From the NCBI RefSeq assembly GCF_001590925.1, contig NZ_BCTU01000007.1:124001-188000 (forward strand): 64,000 nt of DNA. The letters are read 5' to 3'. Within the stretch, counting starts at the first letter, position 1; every line of letters starts with the position of its first letter. The notes under the pieces were generated by a model, which was given only the letters and a program-made list of their open reading frames with translations, did no database searches and had not been told where the DNA came from. This document shows positions 45,559 to 56,876 of this stretch, one piece after another. Origin of the DNA: Serratia plymuthica NBRC 102599 (lineage in GTDB: Bacteria > Pseudomonadota > Gammaproteobacteria > Enterobacterales > Enterobacteriaceae). The translations under genes and the position numbers were made by a program.

Positions 45559-46863
45559 TTACGCCTGTTGAGTCTGATTCATCAGCTCGCTGAAAGTAGT
45601 GGCTTTCTCAGTCACTTTCGCTTTCGCCAGCAGAGCTTCAACCGCTTGTTCTTCCAGAGCAACGTTGCGCATATTGTTCATCAGCTCTTTGTTTTTGCTG
45701 TAGAACTCAACAACTTCACTTGGATCTTCGTAAGCGGAGGCCATTTCTTCGATCAGGGTCTTGACGCGATCTTCATCAGCTTTCAGATCGTGAGTGCTGA
45801 TCACTTCGCCCAGCAGCAGGCCAACAACAACGCGACGTTTTGCCTGCTCTTCGAACAGTTCACGTGGCAGTTCCAGCGCTTGCTTCTCGTTGCCGCCGAA
45901 ACGTTGTGCAGCCTGACGGCGCAGAACGTCAACTTCGCCGTCGATCAGCGCTGCAGGAACGTCAATGTCGTTAGCACTGACCAGGCCGTCGATTGCCTGA
46001 GTCTTGATACGGTTACGTACTGCGCCTTTCAGCTCGCGCTCCATGTTTTTACGCACTTCAGCACGCAGGCCTTCAATAGAACCATCAGCCACGCCGAAAC
46101 GCTTGATGAATTCTTCAGTCAGCTCTGGCAGCTCACGCTCTTCCACTTTCTTCAGAACGATAGCGAATTTAGCCGCTTTGCCCTTCAGGTTTTCAGCGTG
46201 ATAATCTTCCGGGAAGTTAACGTCGATGGTGAATTCTTCACCGGCTTTATGACCAACCAGACCTTCTTCGAAGCCTGGGATCATGCGGCCCTGGCCCATG
46301 GCCAGTACGAAGTCAGAGGCTTTGCCACCTTCGAACTCTTCACCGTCGATAGAACCGGTGAAGTCAACGGTTACGCGGTCTTCAGCCTGCGCTGCGCGAT
46401 CGCTGTCTTTCCAGGTCGCCTGCTGCTTGCGCAGAGTGTCCAGCATGGTGTCAACGTCAGCATCGTTAACGTCAACCACTGGTTTCTCAACTTCGATCGC
46501 ATCCAGGCCTTTCAGCTCAACTTCAGGATACACTTCGAATTCAACCGCGAAAGTGAAGTCTTCACCTTCTTTATACTCGCCCGGCACGTAGTTTGGTGCG
46601 CCAGCCGGGTTAATTTTTTCTTTGATGATCGCGTCAACAAAGCTGCGTTGCATCGCTTCGCCCAGCACGTCCTGGCGAACGGAGGCGCCATAACGCTGCT
46701 CAACGATGTTCATCGGCACATGGCCTTTACGGAAACCGTCGATACGAACGCTTTTCGCTGCTTTGATCAGCTCTTTTTTAACAGCCTGATTAATAGTATC
46801 AGCGGGTACAGTAATAGAGAGACGGCGCCCAAGGCCTTGAGTGGTTTCTACAGAAACTTGCAT
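45559..46863 (-). CDS. tig: Trigger factor, ribosome-associated chaperone
   Basis: The 434-residue chaperone binds the ribosome exit tunnel. The N-terminal ribosome-binding domain has the signature GFRKGHVP (about residues 43-50), the FKBP-type PPIase domain is at about 160-245 ([17 protein letters not shown]...[11 protein letters not shown]), and the C-terminal helical arms follow. It is upstream of clpP, as in E. coli. Confidence 0.98.
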   Translation of the reverse strand: MQVSVETTQGLGRRLSITVPADTINQAVKKELIKAAKSVRIDGFRKGHVPMNIVEQRYGASVRQDVLGEAMQRSFVDAIIKEKINPAGAPNYVPGEYKEGEDFTFAVEFEVYPEVELKGLDAIEVEKPVVDVNDADVDTMLDTLRKQQATWKDSDRAAQAEDRVTVDFTGSIDGEEFEGGKASDFVLAMGQGRMIPGFEEGLVGHKAGEEFTIDVNFPEDYHAENLKGKAAKFAIVLKKVEERELPELTEEFIKRFGVADGSIEGLRAEVRKNMERELKGAVRNRIKTQAIDGLVSANDIDVPAALIDGEVDVLRRQAAQRFGGNEKQALELPRELFEEQAKRRVVVGLLLGEVISTHDLKADEDRVKTLIEEMASAYEDPSEVVEFYSKNKELMNNMRNVALEEQAVEALLAKAKVTEKATTFSELMNQTQQA

Positions 46864-47229
46864 CTTGTTACCTCAAAAAAATCACAGTGCTCGGTCAACT
46901 CCGTTCCAAGAACCAGGACGGCTACATTACAGAACCGAATTCCCTGATGACTGAAGCGTCCCGAAACCATTCCGGAAAAATAAGACGCGACATTATAGCG
47001 GCGCAAGCGAAGCGAGTCGAGGAAAGCAAGGCGGCACCGGCGCGCTAAAACTCACACTTTTGCCGATTTGATCGCCAAAAGACCGCCGAAACCGACCTGG
47101 CCTTAGCTGCATTGCGCATCGGCTGTGTCGTCGTCAAAAACAGAAACGGCCCGCAGGCCGTCCCAAAATTCGTCAGTAGTAATACCCTAATTCGTGGTTA
47201 AAGTTCCACTGATACTGCAAATTTACCTG
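46864..47229. other. Intergenic region between bolA and tig
   Basis: About 366 bases without a supported gene. It holds the presumed tig promoter near 46870-47050 and a bolA terminator at 47140-47163. No repeat element was found. Confidence 0.55.
47140..47163 (-). terminator. Probable terminator of bolA
   Basis: The stem ACGGCC-CGCA-GGCCGT is followed on the minus strand by TTTCTGTTTTTG. It is about 65 bases beyond the bolA stop. Confidence 0.6.
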
Positions 47230-47544
47230 TCAGGCCAACGTACCGGCCCCGCGACAAGGGGGGGAAGCCGGCACAGTATCCTGCAGCCCTTCCCACTCTT
47301 TCAGCGTGTAAGTATGTAACGCCAGGGCGTGTACGCCATCGGCCAACTCCTCCGACAGCACGCCGTAAATCGAACGGTGACGCGTCAGGAAACGTTCTCC
47401 GACAAAGCGATCGCTGACCAACACCACCTTAAAATGGCTTTCTGAACCCGCCGGAACGTTATGACGATAGCTTTCATCAACGACTTCCAGATACGCGGGC
47501 TCAAATGCCGCCCTTAACTTTGCTTCTATTTGCTCGCGAATCAT
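47230..47544 (-). CDS. bolA: BolA, stress-linked morphogene / iron-sulfur partner of Grx4
   Basis: The 104-residue protein has the BolA class II KH-like fold, with conserved [28 protein letters not shown] (about residues 36-63), including the His used to bind a [2Fe-2S] cluster with monothiol glutaredoxin. It also acts as a transcriptional regulator of cell shape. The start has AGGAGAT upstream. Divergent from yajG; classic bolA promoters respond to stationary phase, but I could not confirm one by eye. Confidence 0.94.
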   Translation of the reverse strand: MIREQIEAKLRAAFEPAYLEVVDESYRHNVPAGSESHFKVVLVSDRFVGERFLTRHRSIYGVLSEELADGVHALALHTYTLKEWEGLQDTVPASPPCRGAGTLA

Positions 47545-47909
47545 AGGATCTCCTTACTACACCGGCAGAGGACCGTGCCCATCTATTTCAATATTAGCCG
47601 GTTTCACCCCTTTTAGACTATTCATCACGTAAATTTCTCTTCGCCGCCCGCCAAAAATCGCCAACATCCGCTATCGCTTGAGGTTTATCTGATTGAGACG
47701 GTCAAAAAAGCATGTTTTTATCAACGGCAGGTAAAAATTTGTCACTCCGGTGCGTTCTGCACTTCCCCCGGCCGGCGGCGATGCTATGATGTCGACAATT
47801 CGTTGTTGGCTATCCCGCTCTGATTATTACAGAAAGTTTACTCAAACCGGCCTCTCTATCATCAGCAGTTTGAGTCGGCTTAAAATCCATCGAGAATGAG
47901 ACAGTAACT
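47545..47909. other. Divergent promoter region bolA/yajG, 365 bases
   Basis: No supported gene. Promoters for bolA (minus) and yajG (plus) must lie here, but no element is clear enough to call. No repeats found. Confidence 0.5.
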
Positions 47910-48488
47910 ATGTTAAAAAAACTTTGCCTTCCACTGTTGGCCGCTCTGATGCTGGCCGGTTGTGCTACCAGCAGCAACACCCTGAACGTCACGCCCAAGA
48001 TCGTACTGCCGCAGCAGGATCCAACGCTGCAGGGCGTAACTGTCAGCATTAACGGTGCAGATCAGCGCCAGGACCAAGCGTTGGCGAAAGTGAATCGCGA
48101 CGGCCAGCTCGTTACCCTTACGCCATCGCGCGATCTACGCTTCCTGCTGCAGGAAGTGCTGGAGAAACAAATGGGCGCGCGCGGTTACATGATCGGCGCC
48201 GATGGCGCGGTTGATCTGCAAATCGTGGTGAACAACCTGTATGCAGACGTCTCCGAAGGCAACCTGCGCTACAACATCACCACCAAGGCCGATATTTCGA
48301 TCACCGCTCAAGCGAAAAACGGCAACAAGCAGGTGAAAAACTACCGCTCCACTTATAACGTGCAGGGTGCTTTCACTGCGACCAACGAGAAAATCACCAA
48401 CGCGGTTAACACCGTATTGGGCGACGTTATTGCCGATATGGCGCAAGACACCAGCGTCAACGACTTCATCAAGCAGAACGCGCGTTAA
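47910..48488 (+). CDS. yajG: YajG family outer-membrane lipoprotein
   Basis: The 192-residue protein has a lipoprotein signal ending LAGC (Cys18) and Ala19, predicting outer-membrane sorting. The mature part matches YajG, whose biochemical role is not defined. It is 53 bases upstream of ampG in the same direction; the pair is syntenic with E. coli and may be co-transcribed. Confidence 0.94.
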   Translation: MLKKLCLPLLAALMLAGCATSSNTLNVTPKIVLPQQDPTLQGVTVSINGADQRQDQALAKVNRDGQLVTLTPSRDLRFLLQEVLEKQMGARGYMIGADGAVDLQIVVNNLYADVSEGNLRYNITTKADISITAQAKNGNKQVKNYRSTYNVQGAFTATNEKITNAVNTVLGDVIADMAQDTSVNDFIKQNAR

Positions 48489-48541
48489 TCCGCGAATACT
48501 TTGTGCCGCCTGAGCCATCGGGCGGCACAGACAGGGAAATC

Positions 48542-50020
48542 ATGTCGAAACAGTATCTGAATATCTTCACCCAGCGTAACTCCGCCATTCTCCTGCTGCT
48601 GGGCTTTGCCTCGGGTTTGCCGCTGGCGCTGACCTCCGGCACGCTGCAAGCCTGGATGACCGTCGAAAACATCGATCTGAAAACCATCGGTATTTTTTCA
48701 CTGGTCGGTCAAGCCTATGTATTCAAATTTCTGTGGTCGCCCTTTATGGACCGCTACACCCCGCCATTCCTTGGGCGGCGTCGTGGCTGGCTGCTGATCA
48801 GTCAGTTGCTGCTGGTGGTGTCGATTGTGGCCATGGGCTTCATGCAGCCGGCGCAACATCTGTGGTGGCTGGCGGCATTGGCGGTGCTGGTGGCGTTCTG
48901 TTCCGCCTCGCAGGATATTGTTTTCGATGCGTATAAAACCGACCTGCTAAGCGCCGAAGAACGCGGCGCGGGGGCGGCGATCTCCGTTCTCGGCTACCGG
49001 CTGGCGATGCTGGTTTCCGGCGGCTTGGCGCTGTGGCTGGCAGATCGCTATTTAGGTTGGCAATCAACCTATTGGCTGATGGCCGGGCTGATGCTGATTG
49101 GTATCGTCGCCACCCTGCTGGCCCCCGAGCCGGACGATGGCATTCCGGCACCGCGCTCCATGGAGCAGGCGGTCGTCGCCCCGCTACGCGATTTCTTTGC
49201 ACGGAACAATGCCTGGCTGATTTTGCTGCTGATAGTCATGTACAAGATGGGCGACGCCTTTGCCGGCAGCCTGAGCACTACGTTCCTGATCCGCGGCGTG
49301 GGCTTTGACGCCGGGGAGGTCGGGCTGGTCAACAAGACTCTCGGCCTGTTCGCCACCATCGTCGGCGCGCTGTTTGGCGGCGTGCTGATGCAACGCCTTA
49401 GTCTGTTCCGCGCTCTGATGCTGTTCGGCATTCTCCAGGCGGTGTCCAATCTCGGTTACTGGATCCTGGCGGTCACCGACAAGAACATCATGACGATGGG
49501 CAGCGCCATCTTCCTGGAAAACCTGTGCGGCGGCATGGGCACTGCGGCCTTTGTCGCGCTGCTGATGACGTTGTGCAACAAGTCGTTTTCCGCCACCCAA
49601 TTCGCCCTGTTGTCGGCGCTGTCCGCCGTCGGCCGCGTCTATGTTGGCCCGATTGCCGGTTGGTTCGTTGAGGCGCACGGCTGGCCGCTGTTTTATTTAT
49701 TCTCGATCGCAGCCGCCCTGCCAGGCCTGCTGCTGTTGCGCCTGTGCCGTCAAACGCTGGAATATACCCAGCGCACCGACAACTTCATGCCGCGTACCGA
49801 GTTCCGTCAACTCTACCGCTGGGCACTGCGTCTGTTGACTTTGGGCTGCTCGCTGCTGGGGGTCTGGCTGATTCTGTTGATTACCAACGCGCTCGACTGG
49901 AGTGCCTTGCCGAACCTGGCCGACCTCCTGCTGCAAACTGGCGCCGCACTGAGCCTGGTGGGCATCGCGATGGGCAGCCTGCTTGACTATCTGGCGCTGC
50001 GCCGCACCAAGCTGGCCTGA
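48542..50020 (+). CDS. ampG: AmpG, muropeptide permease
   Basis: The 492-residue MFS transporter imports GlcNAc-anhydroMurNAc peptides from the periplasm for cell-wall recycling, supplying the signal for AmpR-regulated beta-lactamase induction. About 14 hydrophobic segments are visible; the N-terminus MSKQYLNIFTQRNSAILLLLGFASGLPLALT matches the family. The start at 48542 was chosen over the longer frame because of this match and length. Confidence 0.95.
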   Translation: MSKQYLNIFTQRNSAILLLLGFASGLPLALTSGTLQAWMTVENIDLKTIGIFSLVGQAYVFKFLWSPFMDRYTPPFLGRRRGWLLISQLLLVVSIVAMGFMQPAQHLWWLAALAVLVAFCSASQDIVFDAYKTDLLSAEERGAGAAISVLGYRLAMLVSGGLALWLADRYLGWQSTYWLMAGLMLIGIVATLLAPEPDDGIPAPRSMEQAVVAPLRDFFARNNAWLILLLIVMYKMGDAFAGSLSTTFLIRGVGFDAGEVGLVNKTLGLFATIVGALFGGVLMQRLSLFRALMLFGILQAVSNLGYWILAVTDKNIMTMGSAIFLENLCGGMGTAAFVALLMTLCNKSFSATQFALLSALSAVGRVYVGPIAGWFVEAHGWPLFYLFSIAAALPGLLLLRLCRQTLEYTQRTDNFMPRTEFRQLYRWALRLLTLGCSLLGVWLILLITNALDWSALPNLADLLLQTGAALSLVGIAMGSLLDYLALRRTKLA

Positions 50021-50022
50021 TA

Positions 50023-50052
50023 TTGCCGACCGGTCATAGCACCGGTCGGCAA
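50023..50052. other. Strong hairpin after ampG lacking a T-run
   Basis: Twelve-base arms TTGCCGACCGGT/ACCGGTCGGCAA with a six-base loop start two bases after the ampG stop. The plus strand continues with AAA, so it is not a classical intrinsic terminator; it may stabilise the 3' end. Confidence 0.6.
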
Positions 50053-50462
50053 AAATGCATCAACGTGATGAGTTTATTTTTCTTAAAAAAACAGAATTGC
50101 CGTTAAAATTATTTTTTTATCCGAGCAAAACGCTCGGAAATAAAATTACCGTCACTTTAAATACACAATTATTTTACATTATATAAACCTTTCCTTCGTA
50201 TTTAAAATACGGCAGGTTAATGTGCCAAAATCAGCATACCGTTAGTTTTCCTTAACATAGAGCCTGCCCGGCACGATTCAGCTCGCCAACGCGTTGTTGC
50301 CATTGGTAAATTGTCACGTAAGGTTACATCTGTGACCCCCTTAACAGAAAGTGTCAACAAGGCGCTGACACTCCCTTAAGCATGTTTACAGTACTGCAAC
50401 CTTCCCGTAAAATGCCCGCACACATGAAACGACAATAGAGCCTTTGTAATTGAGGTCGTTAG
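50053..50462. other. Upstream region of cyoABCDE, 410 bases
   Basis: No gene is supported. The first half is AT-rich (50070-50220), and the second half has the expected cyo promoter(s), normally repressed by ArcA and Fnr; I could not place those sites with confidence. A GTGTCA...TGACAC inverted pair (about 50351-50371) is visible. Confidence 0.5.
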
Positions 50463-51410
50463 ATGAGACTTAAGAAATACAATAAAAGTATTGGGATGAT
50501 GTCATTAATTGCATCTACTGTAATGCTCAGTGGTTGCAATATGGTATTGATGAACCCCAAAGGAGCAATTGGTGTTGAGCAACGGACACTGATTATCACT
50601 GCAATCGCGCTGATGTTGATCGTGGTGATACCGGTTATCTTTATGGCGTTCGCTTTTGCCTGGAAGTACCGTGCTTCCAACAAAGACGCCAAGTACAGTC
50701 CGAACTGGTCACATTCCAACAAGATCGAAGCGGTCGTCTGGACCATTCCTATCATTATCATCGCCATCCTTGGCACCATTACCTGGAAGACTACCCACGA
50801 ACTTGATCCGTTCAAGCCGATTGTCACTGACAAGAAGCCGATGACGATCGAAGTGGTGTCGCTCGACTGGAAATGGTTGTTTATCTATCCAGAACAAGGC
50901 ATCGCAACCGTTAATGAATTGGCTTTCCCGAAAGATGTTCCAGTCGAATTCAAGATCACCTCTAACTCGGTAATGAACTCGTTCTTTATTCCTCAGTTAG
51001 GTGGGCAGATTTATGCGATGGCCGGGATGCAGACCAAACTGCACCTTATCGGCAACGAAGCAGGCAAATACGACGGTATTTCCAGTAGCTTCAGCGGTCG
51101 CGGGTTCTCCGGCATGAAATTCACCGCTATTGTCACCCCAACCGAAGGCGACTTCGATCAGTGGGTTGCCAAGGTGAAAGCATCGTCGAATAACCTTAAC
51201 GCCACCAGCGACTTTAACAAACTGGCAGAGCCGAGTGAAAACAACCCGGTCGAGTACTTCTCCAGTGTCAAACCGAATTTGTTCAAAGAAACTATTGGCA
51301 AATTCATGGGTGACATGAACATGCACAAAGGCGCTACCGCGCATGAAGGCATGGACATGAGCCAGGGTATGGACATGAGTGAGCATGCTCACGCCGGAGC
51401 CGAGGAATAA
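50463..51410 (+). CDS. cyoA: CyoA, cytochrome bo3 ubiquinol oxidase subunit II
   Basis: The 315-residue subunit is a lipoprotein (signal ending LSGC, Cys25) with two transmembrane helices (about residues 40-65 and 85-105) and a periplasmic cupredoxin domain that lacks the copper A ligands, as in quinol oxidases. The C-terminus is a Met/His-rich tail ([18 protein letters not shown] and [11 protein letters not shown]). It is the first gene of the cyo operon, four bases ahead of cyoB. Confidence 0.97.
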   Translation: MRLKKYNKSIGMMSLIASTVMLSGCNMVLMNPKGAIGVEQRTLIITAIALMLIVVIPVIFMAFAFAWKYRASNKDAKYSPNWSHSNKIEAVVWTIPIIIIAILGTITWKTTHELDPFKPIVTDKKPMTIEVVSLDWKWLFIYPEQGIATVNELAFPKDVPVEFKITSNSVMNSFFIPQLGGQIYAMAGMQTKLHLIGNEAGKYDGISSSFSGRGFSGMKFTAIVTPTEGDFDQWVAKVKASSNNLNATSDFNKLAEPSENNPVEYFSSVKPNLFKETIGKFMGDMNMHKGATAHEGMDMSQGMDMSEHAHAGAEE

Positions 51411-51414
51411 TCTG

Positions 51415-53406
51415 ATGTTGGGAAAATTAACACTTGATGCGGTTCCGTACCACGAACCGATCATCATGATCACCGTTGCTGCAATTGTTATCGGGGGCCT
51501 GGCTCTGCTGGCTCTGATAACCTATTTCGGCAAATGGAAATGGCTGTGGAGCGATTGGCTGACTTCGGTCGACCACAAAAAAATTGGTATCATGTACATC
51601 ATCGTGGCAATGGTTATGTTGCTGCGTGGTTTCGCCGATGCCATCATGATGCGTAGCCAGCAGGCGCTTGCGTCCGCCGGCGAGGCCGGGTTCCTGCCGC
51701 CGCACCACTACGACCAAATCTTTACCGCTCACGGCGTAATCATGATCTTCTTCATGGCGATGCCTTTCGTGGTTGGTCTGATGAACGTTGTGGTTCCGTT
51801 GCAAATCGGCGCCCGTGACGTTGCCTTCCCGTTCCTGAACTCCCTGAGCTTCTGGTTCTTCGTGGTGGGCGTAGTGCTGATCAACATCTCTCTGGGGGTT
51901 GGTGAGTTCGCGCAGACCGGTTGGCTGGCTTATCCGCCGCTGTCGGGCAAGGAATACAGTCCTGGCGTCGGGGTCGATTACTGGATCTGGAGTCTGCAGA
52001 TTTCCGGTCTGGGTACCCTGTTGACCGGCGTGAACTTCTTCGCCACCATCATGAAGATGCGTGCCCCTGGCATGCCTCTGATGAAGATGCCGGTGTTCAC
52101 CTGGGCGGCGCTGTGTACTAACGTCCTGATCATCGTTTCTTTCCCAATTCTGACCGTCACCATCGCGTTGCTGACCCTGGATCGCTATCTGGGCACCCAT
52201 TTCTTTACCAATGATATGGGCGGCAACATGATGATGTACATCAACCTGATTTGGGCCTGGGGTCACCCAGAGGTGTATATTCTGGTGCTGCCGGTGTTCG
52301 GTGTGTTCTCCGAAGTGACCGCGACCTTCTCCAGAAAACGCCTGTTCGGCTATACCTCACTGGTATGGGCAACCATCGCGATTACCGTTCTGTCGTTCAT
52401 CGTATGGCTGCACCACTTCTTTACCATGGGGTCCGGCGCGAACGTCAACGCCTTCTTCGGTATCGCCACCATGATCATTTCCATCCCTACCGGGGTGAAA
52501 ATCTTCAACTGGCTGTTCACCATGTACCAGGGCCGTATTCAGTTCAACTCGGCAATGCTGTGGACCATCGGCTTCATCATCACCTTCTCCGTGGGTGGGA
52601 TGACCGGCGTGCTGCTGGCCGTTCCGGGCGCGAACTTCGTGCTGCACAACAGTCTGTTCCTGATTGCCCACTTCCATAACGTTATCATCGGTGGTGTGGT
52701 GTTCGGTTGCTTCGCCGGCCTGACTTACTGGTTCCCTAAATCCTTCGGCTTCACGCTGAACGAAAAATGGGGCATCCGCGCGTTCTGGTTCTGGATCATC
52801 GGTTTCTTCGTGGCCTTTATGCCGCTGTATGCTCTGGGCTTTATGGGTATGACTCGTCGTATCAGCCAGAACATCAACCCTGAGTTCCACCCACTGCTGC
52901 TGGTAGCGGCTGGCGGTGCAGCGCTGATTGCCTGCGGTATTCTGTGCCAACTGATCCAGATCTTCGTCAGCGTGCGTGACCGCGAGCAGAACCGCGATCT
53001 GACCGGTGACCCATGGGGCGCTCGTACGTTGGAGTGGTCTACCTCGTCTCCACCGCCGTTCTATAACTTTGCCGTAGTGCCGCAGATTCATGACCGTGAT
53101 GAATTCTGGGACATGAAAGAAAAAGGCGAAGCCTATAAGAAACCGGCTAAGTATGAACCGATTCATATGCCGAAAAATACCGGCGCCGGTGTGATTATCG
53201 CTGGCTTCAGCCTGGTATTCGGTTTCGCGATGATCTGGGACATCTGGTGGATGGCGATCGCTGCCTTCGTAGGTATGATCGTGACCTGGATTGCCAAGAG
53301 CTTCGATGAAGATGTTGATTACTATGTGCAGGTTGATGAAATCGAGCGCATTGAGAACCAACACTATGAACAAATCAGCAAAGCAGGCGTGAAACATGTC
53401 AACTGA
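51415..53406 (+). CDS. cyoB: CyoB, cytochrome bo3 ubiquinol oxidase subunit I
   Basis: The 663-residue catalytic subunit carries the low-spin haem b and the haem o3-CuB site that reduces oxygen to water and pumps protons. The haem/copper motifs are intact: [13 protein letters not shown], the cross-linked His-Tyr region [14 protein letters not shown], the CuB histidines in WLHHFFTMG and the haem ligands in [13 protein letters not shown]. The start at 51415 gives the canonical [15 protein letters not shown]. Confidence 0.98.
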   Translation: MLGKLTLDAVPYHEPIIMITVAAIVIGGLALLALITYFGKWKWLWSDWLTSVDHKKIGIMYIIVAMVMLLRGFADAIMMRSQQALASAGEAGFLPPHHYDQIFTAHGVIMIFFMAMPFVVGLMNVVVPLQIGARDVAFPFLNSLSFWFFVVGVVLINISLGVGEFAQTGWLAYPPLSGKEYSPGVGVDYWIWSLQISGLGTLLTGVNFFATIMKMRAPGMPLMKMPVFTWAALCTNVLIIVSFPILTVTIALLTLDRYLGTHFFTNDMGGNMMMYINLIWAWGHPEVYILVLPVFGVFSEVTATFSRKRLFGYTSLVWATIAITVLSFIVWLHHFFTMGSGANVNAFFGIATMIISIPTGVKIFNWLFTMYQGRIQFNSAMLWTIGFIITFSVGGMTGVLLAVPGANFVLHNSLFLIAHFHNVIIGGVVFGCFAGLTYWFPKSFGFTLNEKWGIRAFWFWIIGFFVAFMPLYALGFMGMTRRISQNINPEFHPLLLVAAGGAALIACGILCQLIQIFVSVRDREQNRDLTGDPWGARTLEWSTSSPPPFYNFAVVPQIHDRDEFWDMKEKGEAYKKPAKYEPIHMPKNTGAGVIIAGFSLVFGFAMIWDIWWMAIAAFVGMIVTWIAKSFDEDVDYYVQVDEIERIENQHYEQISKAGVKHVN

Positions 53407-54013
53407 TACTCTGACTAACCATAACGCAGCCCATGCAGAGCATGGGCACCATGACGCAGGCGAGACCAAAGTCTTCGGATTCTGGATCTACCTGATGAGC
53501 GACTGTATTTTGTTTGCGAGCTTGTTCGCGACTTATGCAGTACTGGTGAACGGGACCGCCGGCGGTCCCTCTGGCAAAGACATCTTCGATCTGAAGTTTG
53601 TCCTGGTTGAAACCTTCCTGCTGTTGTTCAGCTCCATCACCTACGGTATGGCGATGATCGGCATGAACAAAGGCAAGGTTGGCAGCGTTAATACCTGGCT
53701 GTTCCTGACCTTCCTGTTCGGTCTGGGCTTCGTAGCGATGGAAATCTATGAATTCCATCATCTGATCGCCGAAGGCTTCGGTCCGGATCGCAGCGCGTTC
53801 CTGTCCGGCTTCTTCGCACTGGTTGCTACTCACGGTCTGCACGTGTCTACCGGTCTGGTTTGGATCATCATCATGATGATTCAGGTGAGCAAGCGTGGCC
53901 TGACTTCAACCAACAAAACCCGTCTGATGTGTCTGAGCCTGTTCTGGCACTTCCTCGACGTGGTCTGGATCTGCGTATTTACCGTTGTTTACCTGCTGGG
54001 GGTTATGTCATGA
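53396..54013 (+). CDS. cyoC: CyoC, cytochrome bo3 ubiquinol oxidase subunit III
   Basis: The 205-residue protein has five transmembrane helices and stabilises the oxidase core. It overlaps cyoB by 11 bases. The N-terminus has a His-rich stretch ([13 protein letters not shown]) as in other enterobacterial CyoC. Confidence 0.97.
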   Translation: MSTDTLTNHNAAHAEHGHHDAGETKVFGFWIYLMSDCILFASLFATYAVLVNGTAGGPSGKDIFDLKFVLVETFLLLFSSITYGMAMIGMNKGKVGSVNTWLFLTFLFGLGFVAMEIYEFHHLIAEGFGPDRSAFLSGFFALVATHGLHVSTGLVWIIIMMIQVSKRGLTSTNKTRLMCLSLFWHFLDVVWICVFTVVYLLGVMS

Positions 54014-54348
54014 GCCATTCATCCCATGAAACTTCTCACGGCGGCGCAAGCCACGGTAGCGTTAAGTCATATCTGATCGGCTTTATCCTGTCGATCATCC
54101 TGACGGTGATTCCATTTGCGATGGTGATGAGCGGCACAGCCTCTCACTCAACCATCCTGGCGGTTGTAGTCGGCATGGCAGTCATTCAGGTGATTGTTCA
54201 CCTGATTTACTTCCTGCACATGAATACCTCATCGGAAGAGCGCTGGAACCTGGTGGCATTGCTGTTCACCGCTATGATCATCGGTATCGTTGTTGTGGGT
54301 TCACTCTGGATTATGTACAACCTCAACATCAATATGATGGTCAGTTAA
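54010..54348 (+). CDS. cyoD: CyoD, cytochrome bo3 ubiquinol oxidase subunit IV
   Basis: The 112-residue protein has three transmembrane helices and an N-terminal His/Ser-rich tail ([16 protein letters not shown]). The ATG overlaps the cyoC stop as ATGA. It assists copper-haem centre assembly in subunit I. Confidence 0.96.
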   Translation: MSHSSHETSHGGASHGSVKSYLIGFILSIILTVIPFAMVMSGTASHSTILAVVVGMAVIQVIVHLIYFLHMNTSSEERWNLVALLFTAMIIGIVVVGSLWIMYNLNINMMVS

Positions 54349-54363
54349 AGAGTCGAGCTGCAC

Positions 54364-55257
54364 GTGATGATTAAGCAATACCTGCAAGTAACTAAACCAG
54401 GAATTATTTTCGGCAATTTAATTTCTGTCGTAGGGGGATTTCTGCTCGCTTCCAAAGGAAGCATCGATTATCCCCTGTTTCTCGCCACCCTGGTGGGTGT
54501 CTCGTTGGTTGTCGCTTCGGGCTGTGTGTTTAACAACTACATTGACCGCGACATCGACAAGAAAATGGAGAGAACGAAGAACCGGGTGCTGGTGAAAGGC
54601 CTGATCGCGCCGAGTGTGACCCTGGTTTATGCTACCGTTTTGGGTATTGCGGGCTTTGTGTTGCTGTATATCGGCGCCAACCCGCTGGCCATGTGGCTGG
54701 CGGTGATGGGCTTCGTGGTTTATGTCGGCGTTTATAGCCTGTACATGAAACGCCACTCGGTATACGGCACACTGATCGGCAGCCTGTCGGGCGCTGCGCC
54801 ACCGGTTATCGGTTATTGCGCGGTGACCAACGAGTTTGATGCCGGTGCGTTGATCCTGCTGGCTATCTTTAGCCTGTGGCAGATGCCGCATTCCTACGCG
54901 ATTGCCATCTTCCGCTTTAAAGATTACCAGGCGGCCAACATTCCGGTTCTACCGGTGGTCAAAGGTATTTCCGTGGCGAAGAACCACATCACGGTCTACA
55001 TCTTGGCGTTTATGATTGCTACGCTGATGCTGACCCTGAGCGGCTACGCCGGCTACAAATACCTGATCGTCGCTGCGGCGGTAAGCGTATGGTGGCTGGG
55101 TATGGCGCTGCGTGGTTACAAAACAGAAAATGACAGCATCTGGGCGCGCAAGCTGTTTGTGTTCTCCATTGTTGCCATCACTTCGCTGAGCGTAATGATG
55201 TCTATCGACTTCAGCGCAACGGCATCGCCAGAAACGCTGATGACTTACGTCTGGTAA
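54364..55257 (+). CDS. cyoE: CyoE, haem O synthase (protohaem IX farnesyltransferase)
   Basis: The 297-residue UbiA-family prenyltransferase converts haem B to haem O for the bo3 oxidase. The first Asp-rich motif is [18 protein letters not shown] (about residues 58-75), and [25 protein letters not shown] follows. GTG at 54364 or the adjacent ATG at 54367 can start. A strong terminator follows. Confidence 0.97.
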   Translation: MMIKQYLQVTKPGIIFGNLISVVGGFLLASKGSIDYPLFLATLVGVSLVVASGCVFNNYIDRDIDKKMERTKNRVLVKGLIAPSVTLVYATVLGIAGFVLLYIGANPLAMWLAVMGFVVYVGVYSLYMKRHSVYGTLIGSLSGAAPPVIGYCAVTNEFDAGALILLAIFSLWQMPHSYAIAIFRFKDYQAANIPVLPVVKGISVAKNHITVYILAFMIATLMLTLSGYAGYKYLIVAAAVSVWWLGMALRGYKTENDSIWARKLFVFSIVAITSLSVMMSIDFSATASPETLMTYVW

Positions 55258-55272
55258 GCCAAATCGTCTGTG

Positions 55273-55301
55273 AATGGGCCGCTTAGCGGCCCATTTTATT
55301 T
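55273..55301 (+). terminator. Terminator of cyoABCDE
   Basis: The stem AATGGGCCGC/GCGGCCCATT with loop TTA is followed by TTATTTG, 15 bases after the cyoE stop. Confidence 0.9.
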
Positions 55302-55455
55302 GTCTCGCCGAAAAGCCGCCGAACTGTAATATCTGTTAAACAACATTCGATTTACCCCCCCTGCCCTTCACACTAAAATGACGCAGCTTTTCAGAAGCTA
55401 TCCCACCAGGCGTTATCGCCGATAACCTGCTGGAATGGCTTTTAATGAGGTTTTA

Positions 55456-56820
55456 ATGAACGACAATGCAATGACCCCGCAGGAACGACGGGCGACCTGG
55501 GGATTAGGAACGGTATTTTCACTGCGCATGCTTGGCATGTTTATGGTGCTGCCGGTACTGACCACCTACGGTATGGCGTTGAACGGCGCCAGCGAAACGC
55601 TGATCGGTATCGCCATCGGCATTTACGGCCTGGCACAAGCGGTGTTTCAGATCCCCTTCGGCCTGATTTCCGACCGCATCGGCCGCAAGCCGCTGATCGT
55701 CGGCGGGCTATTGATCTTTGCGCTGGGCAGCGTGATTGCCGCCGTCACCGACTCCATTTGGGGCGTTATCCTAGGCCGTGCATTACAGGGCTCCGGCGCT
55801 ATCGCGGCGGCAGTGATGGCGTTGCTGTCAGACCTGACCCGCGAGCAGAACCGCACCAAGGCGATGGCGTTTATCGGCGTCAGCTTCGGCATCACCTTTG
55901 CCATTGCCATGGTGGTCGGCCCAATCGTCACCCATGCTTTCGGCCTGCATGCGCTATTTTGGATGATTGCCGTGCTGGCCTTGGCCGGTATCGTGATTAC
56001 CCTGGCGGTGGTGCCGTCCGCAGACAGCCACGTGCTGAACCGTGAATCCAGCATAGTGAGCGGCAGTTTCAGCAAGGTGCTGAGCAACTCCCGCCTGCTG
56101 AAGCTGAATTTCGGCATCATGTGTCTGCATATTCTGCTGATGTCCAGCTTCGTGGCGCTGCCGCTGGCGATGGAAAAAGCCGGTTTGGCGCCGAGCCAGC
56201 ATTGGATCGTCTATTTGGTCACCATGCTGGTTTCTTTTGCCGCCGTGGTGCCCTTTATCATTTATGCCGAAATGAAACGCCGCATGAAGCAGGTGTTTAT
56301 GGGCTGCGTGGCGGTTCTGTTCTGTGCCGAAGTGCTGTTGTGGCTGTCCGGCGCCCATCTGTGGGGCATCATTGCCGGCGTGCAGCTGTTCTTCATGGCC
56401 TTTAACGTGATGGAAGCGATTCTGCCTTCGCTGATCAGCAAAGAATCGCCGGCCGGCTACAAGGGTACCGCTATGGGGGTTTACTCCACCAGCCAGTTTA
56501 TCGGCGTGGCGATTGGCGGCAGCCTGGGCGGCTTGTTGTATGGCCTGCAGGGCGCCGGCTTGGTGTTTATCGCCGGTGCGGTTATCGCCGCCGTTTGGTT
56601 CCTGATCAGCAGCACCATGCAAGAACCGCCGTACGTCAGCAGCCTGCGCATTACGTTGTCGGAACTGGCGGTGAAGGATTCTGCGCTGGAAAGCCGTCTG
56701 AAGGCCCAGCCTGGCGTGGCGGAAGCGATAGTAGTGCCCGAAGAGCGCAGCGCCTACGTGAAGGTCGATACCAAACAGACCAACCGCGGTCAGCTGGAAG
56801 CTCTGGTAAATTCGCTGTAG
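55456..56820 (+). CDS. yajR: YajR, MFS transporter with C-terminal YAM domain
   Basis: The 454-residue major facilitator has 12 transmembrane helices with motif A in FGLISDRIGRKP (about residues 63-74), and a C-terminal ferredoxin-like YAM domain (about 388-454) in the cytoplasm. It is a drug:proton antiporter-type protein of unknown substrate. Length equals that of E. coli YajR. The start at 55456 has GAGG upstream. Confidence 0.94.
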   Translation: MNDNAMTPQERRATWGLGTVFSLRMLGMFMVLPVLTTYGMALNGASETLIGIAIGIYGLAQAVFQIPFGLISDRIGRKPLIVGGLLIFALGSVIAAVTDSIWGVILGRALQGSGAIAAAVMALLSDLTREQNRTKAMAFIGVSFGITFAIAMVVGPIVTHAFGLHALFWMIAVLALAGIVITLAVVPSADSHVLNRESSIVSGSFSKVLSNSRLLKLNFGIMCLHILLMSSFVALPLAMEKAGLAPSQHWIVYLVTMLVSFAAVVPFIIYAEMKRRMKQVFMGCVAVLFCAEVLLWLSGAHLWGIIAGVQLFFMAFNVMEAILPSLISKESPAGYKGTAMGVYSTSQFIGVAIGGSLGGLLYGLQGAGLVFIAGAVIAAVWFLISSTMQEPPYVSSLRITLSELAVKDSALESRLKAQPGVAEAIVVPEERSAYVKVDTKQTNRGQLEALVNSL

Positions 56821-56832
56821 CTGTCGTAATAG

Positions 56833-56857
56833 AAAGGGCCAGCTTGCTGGCCCTTGG
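56833..56857. terminator. Hairpin between yajR and yajQ
   Basis: The stem AAGGGCCAGC/GCTGGCCCTT with a two-base loop separates the convergent genes; T-runs are short, so it is a moderate-strength candidate. Confidence 0.65.
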
Positions 56858-56876
56858 TAATATCGTCGCGGAAAAG

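Noticed and set aside
45538..46947. 469-codon plus-strand frame opposite tig
   Set aside because: Composition (Phe/Asn/Val repeats) mirrors tig codons in reverse; no independent evidence.
50023..50052. Intrinsic terminator after ampG
   Set aside because: Strong hairpin but no T-run on either strand, so it is listed only as a hairpin.
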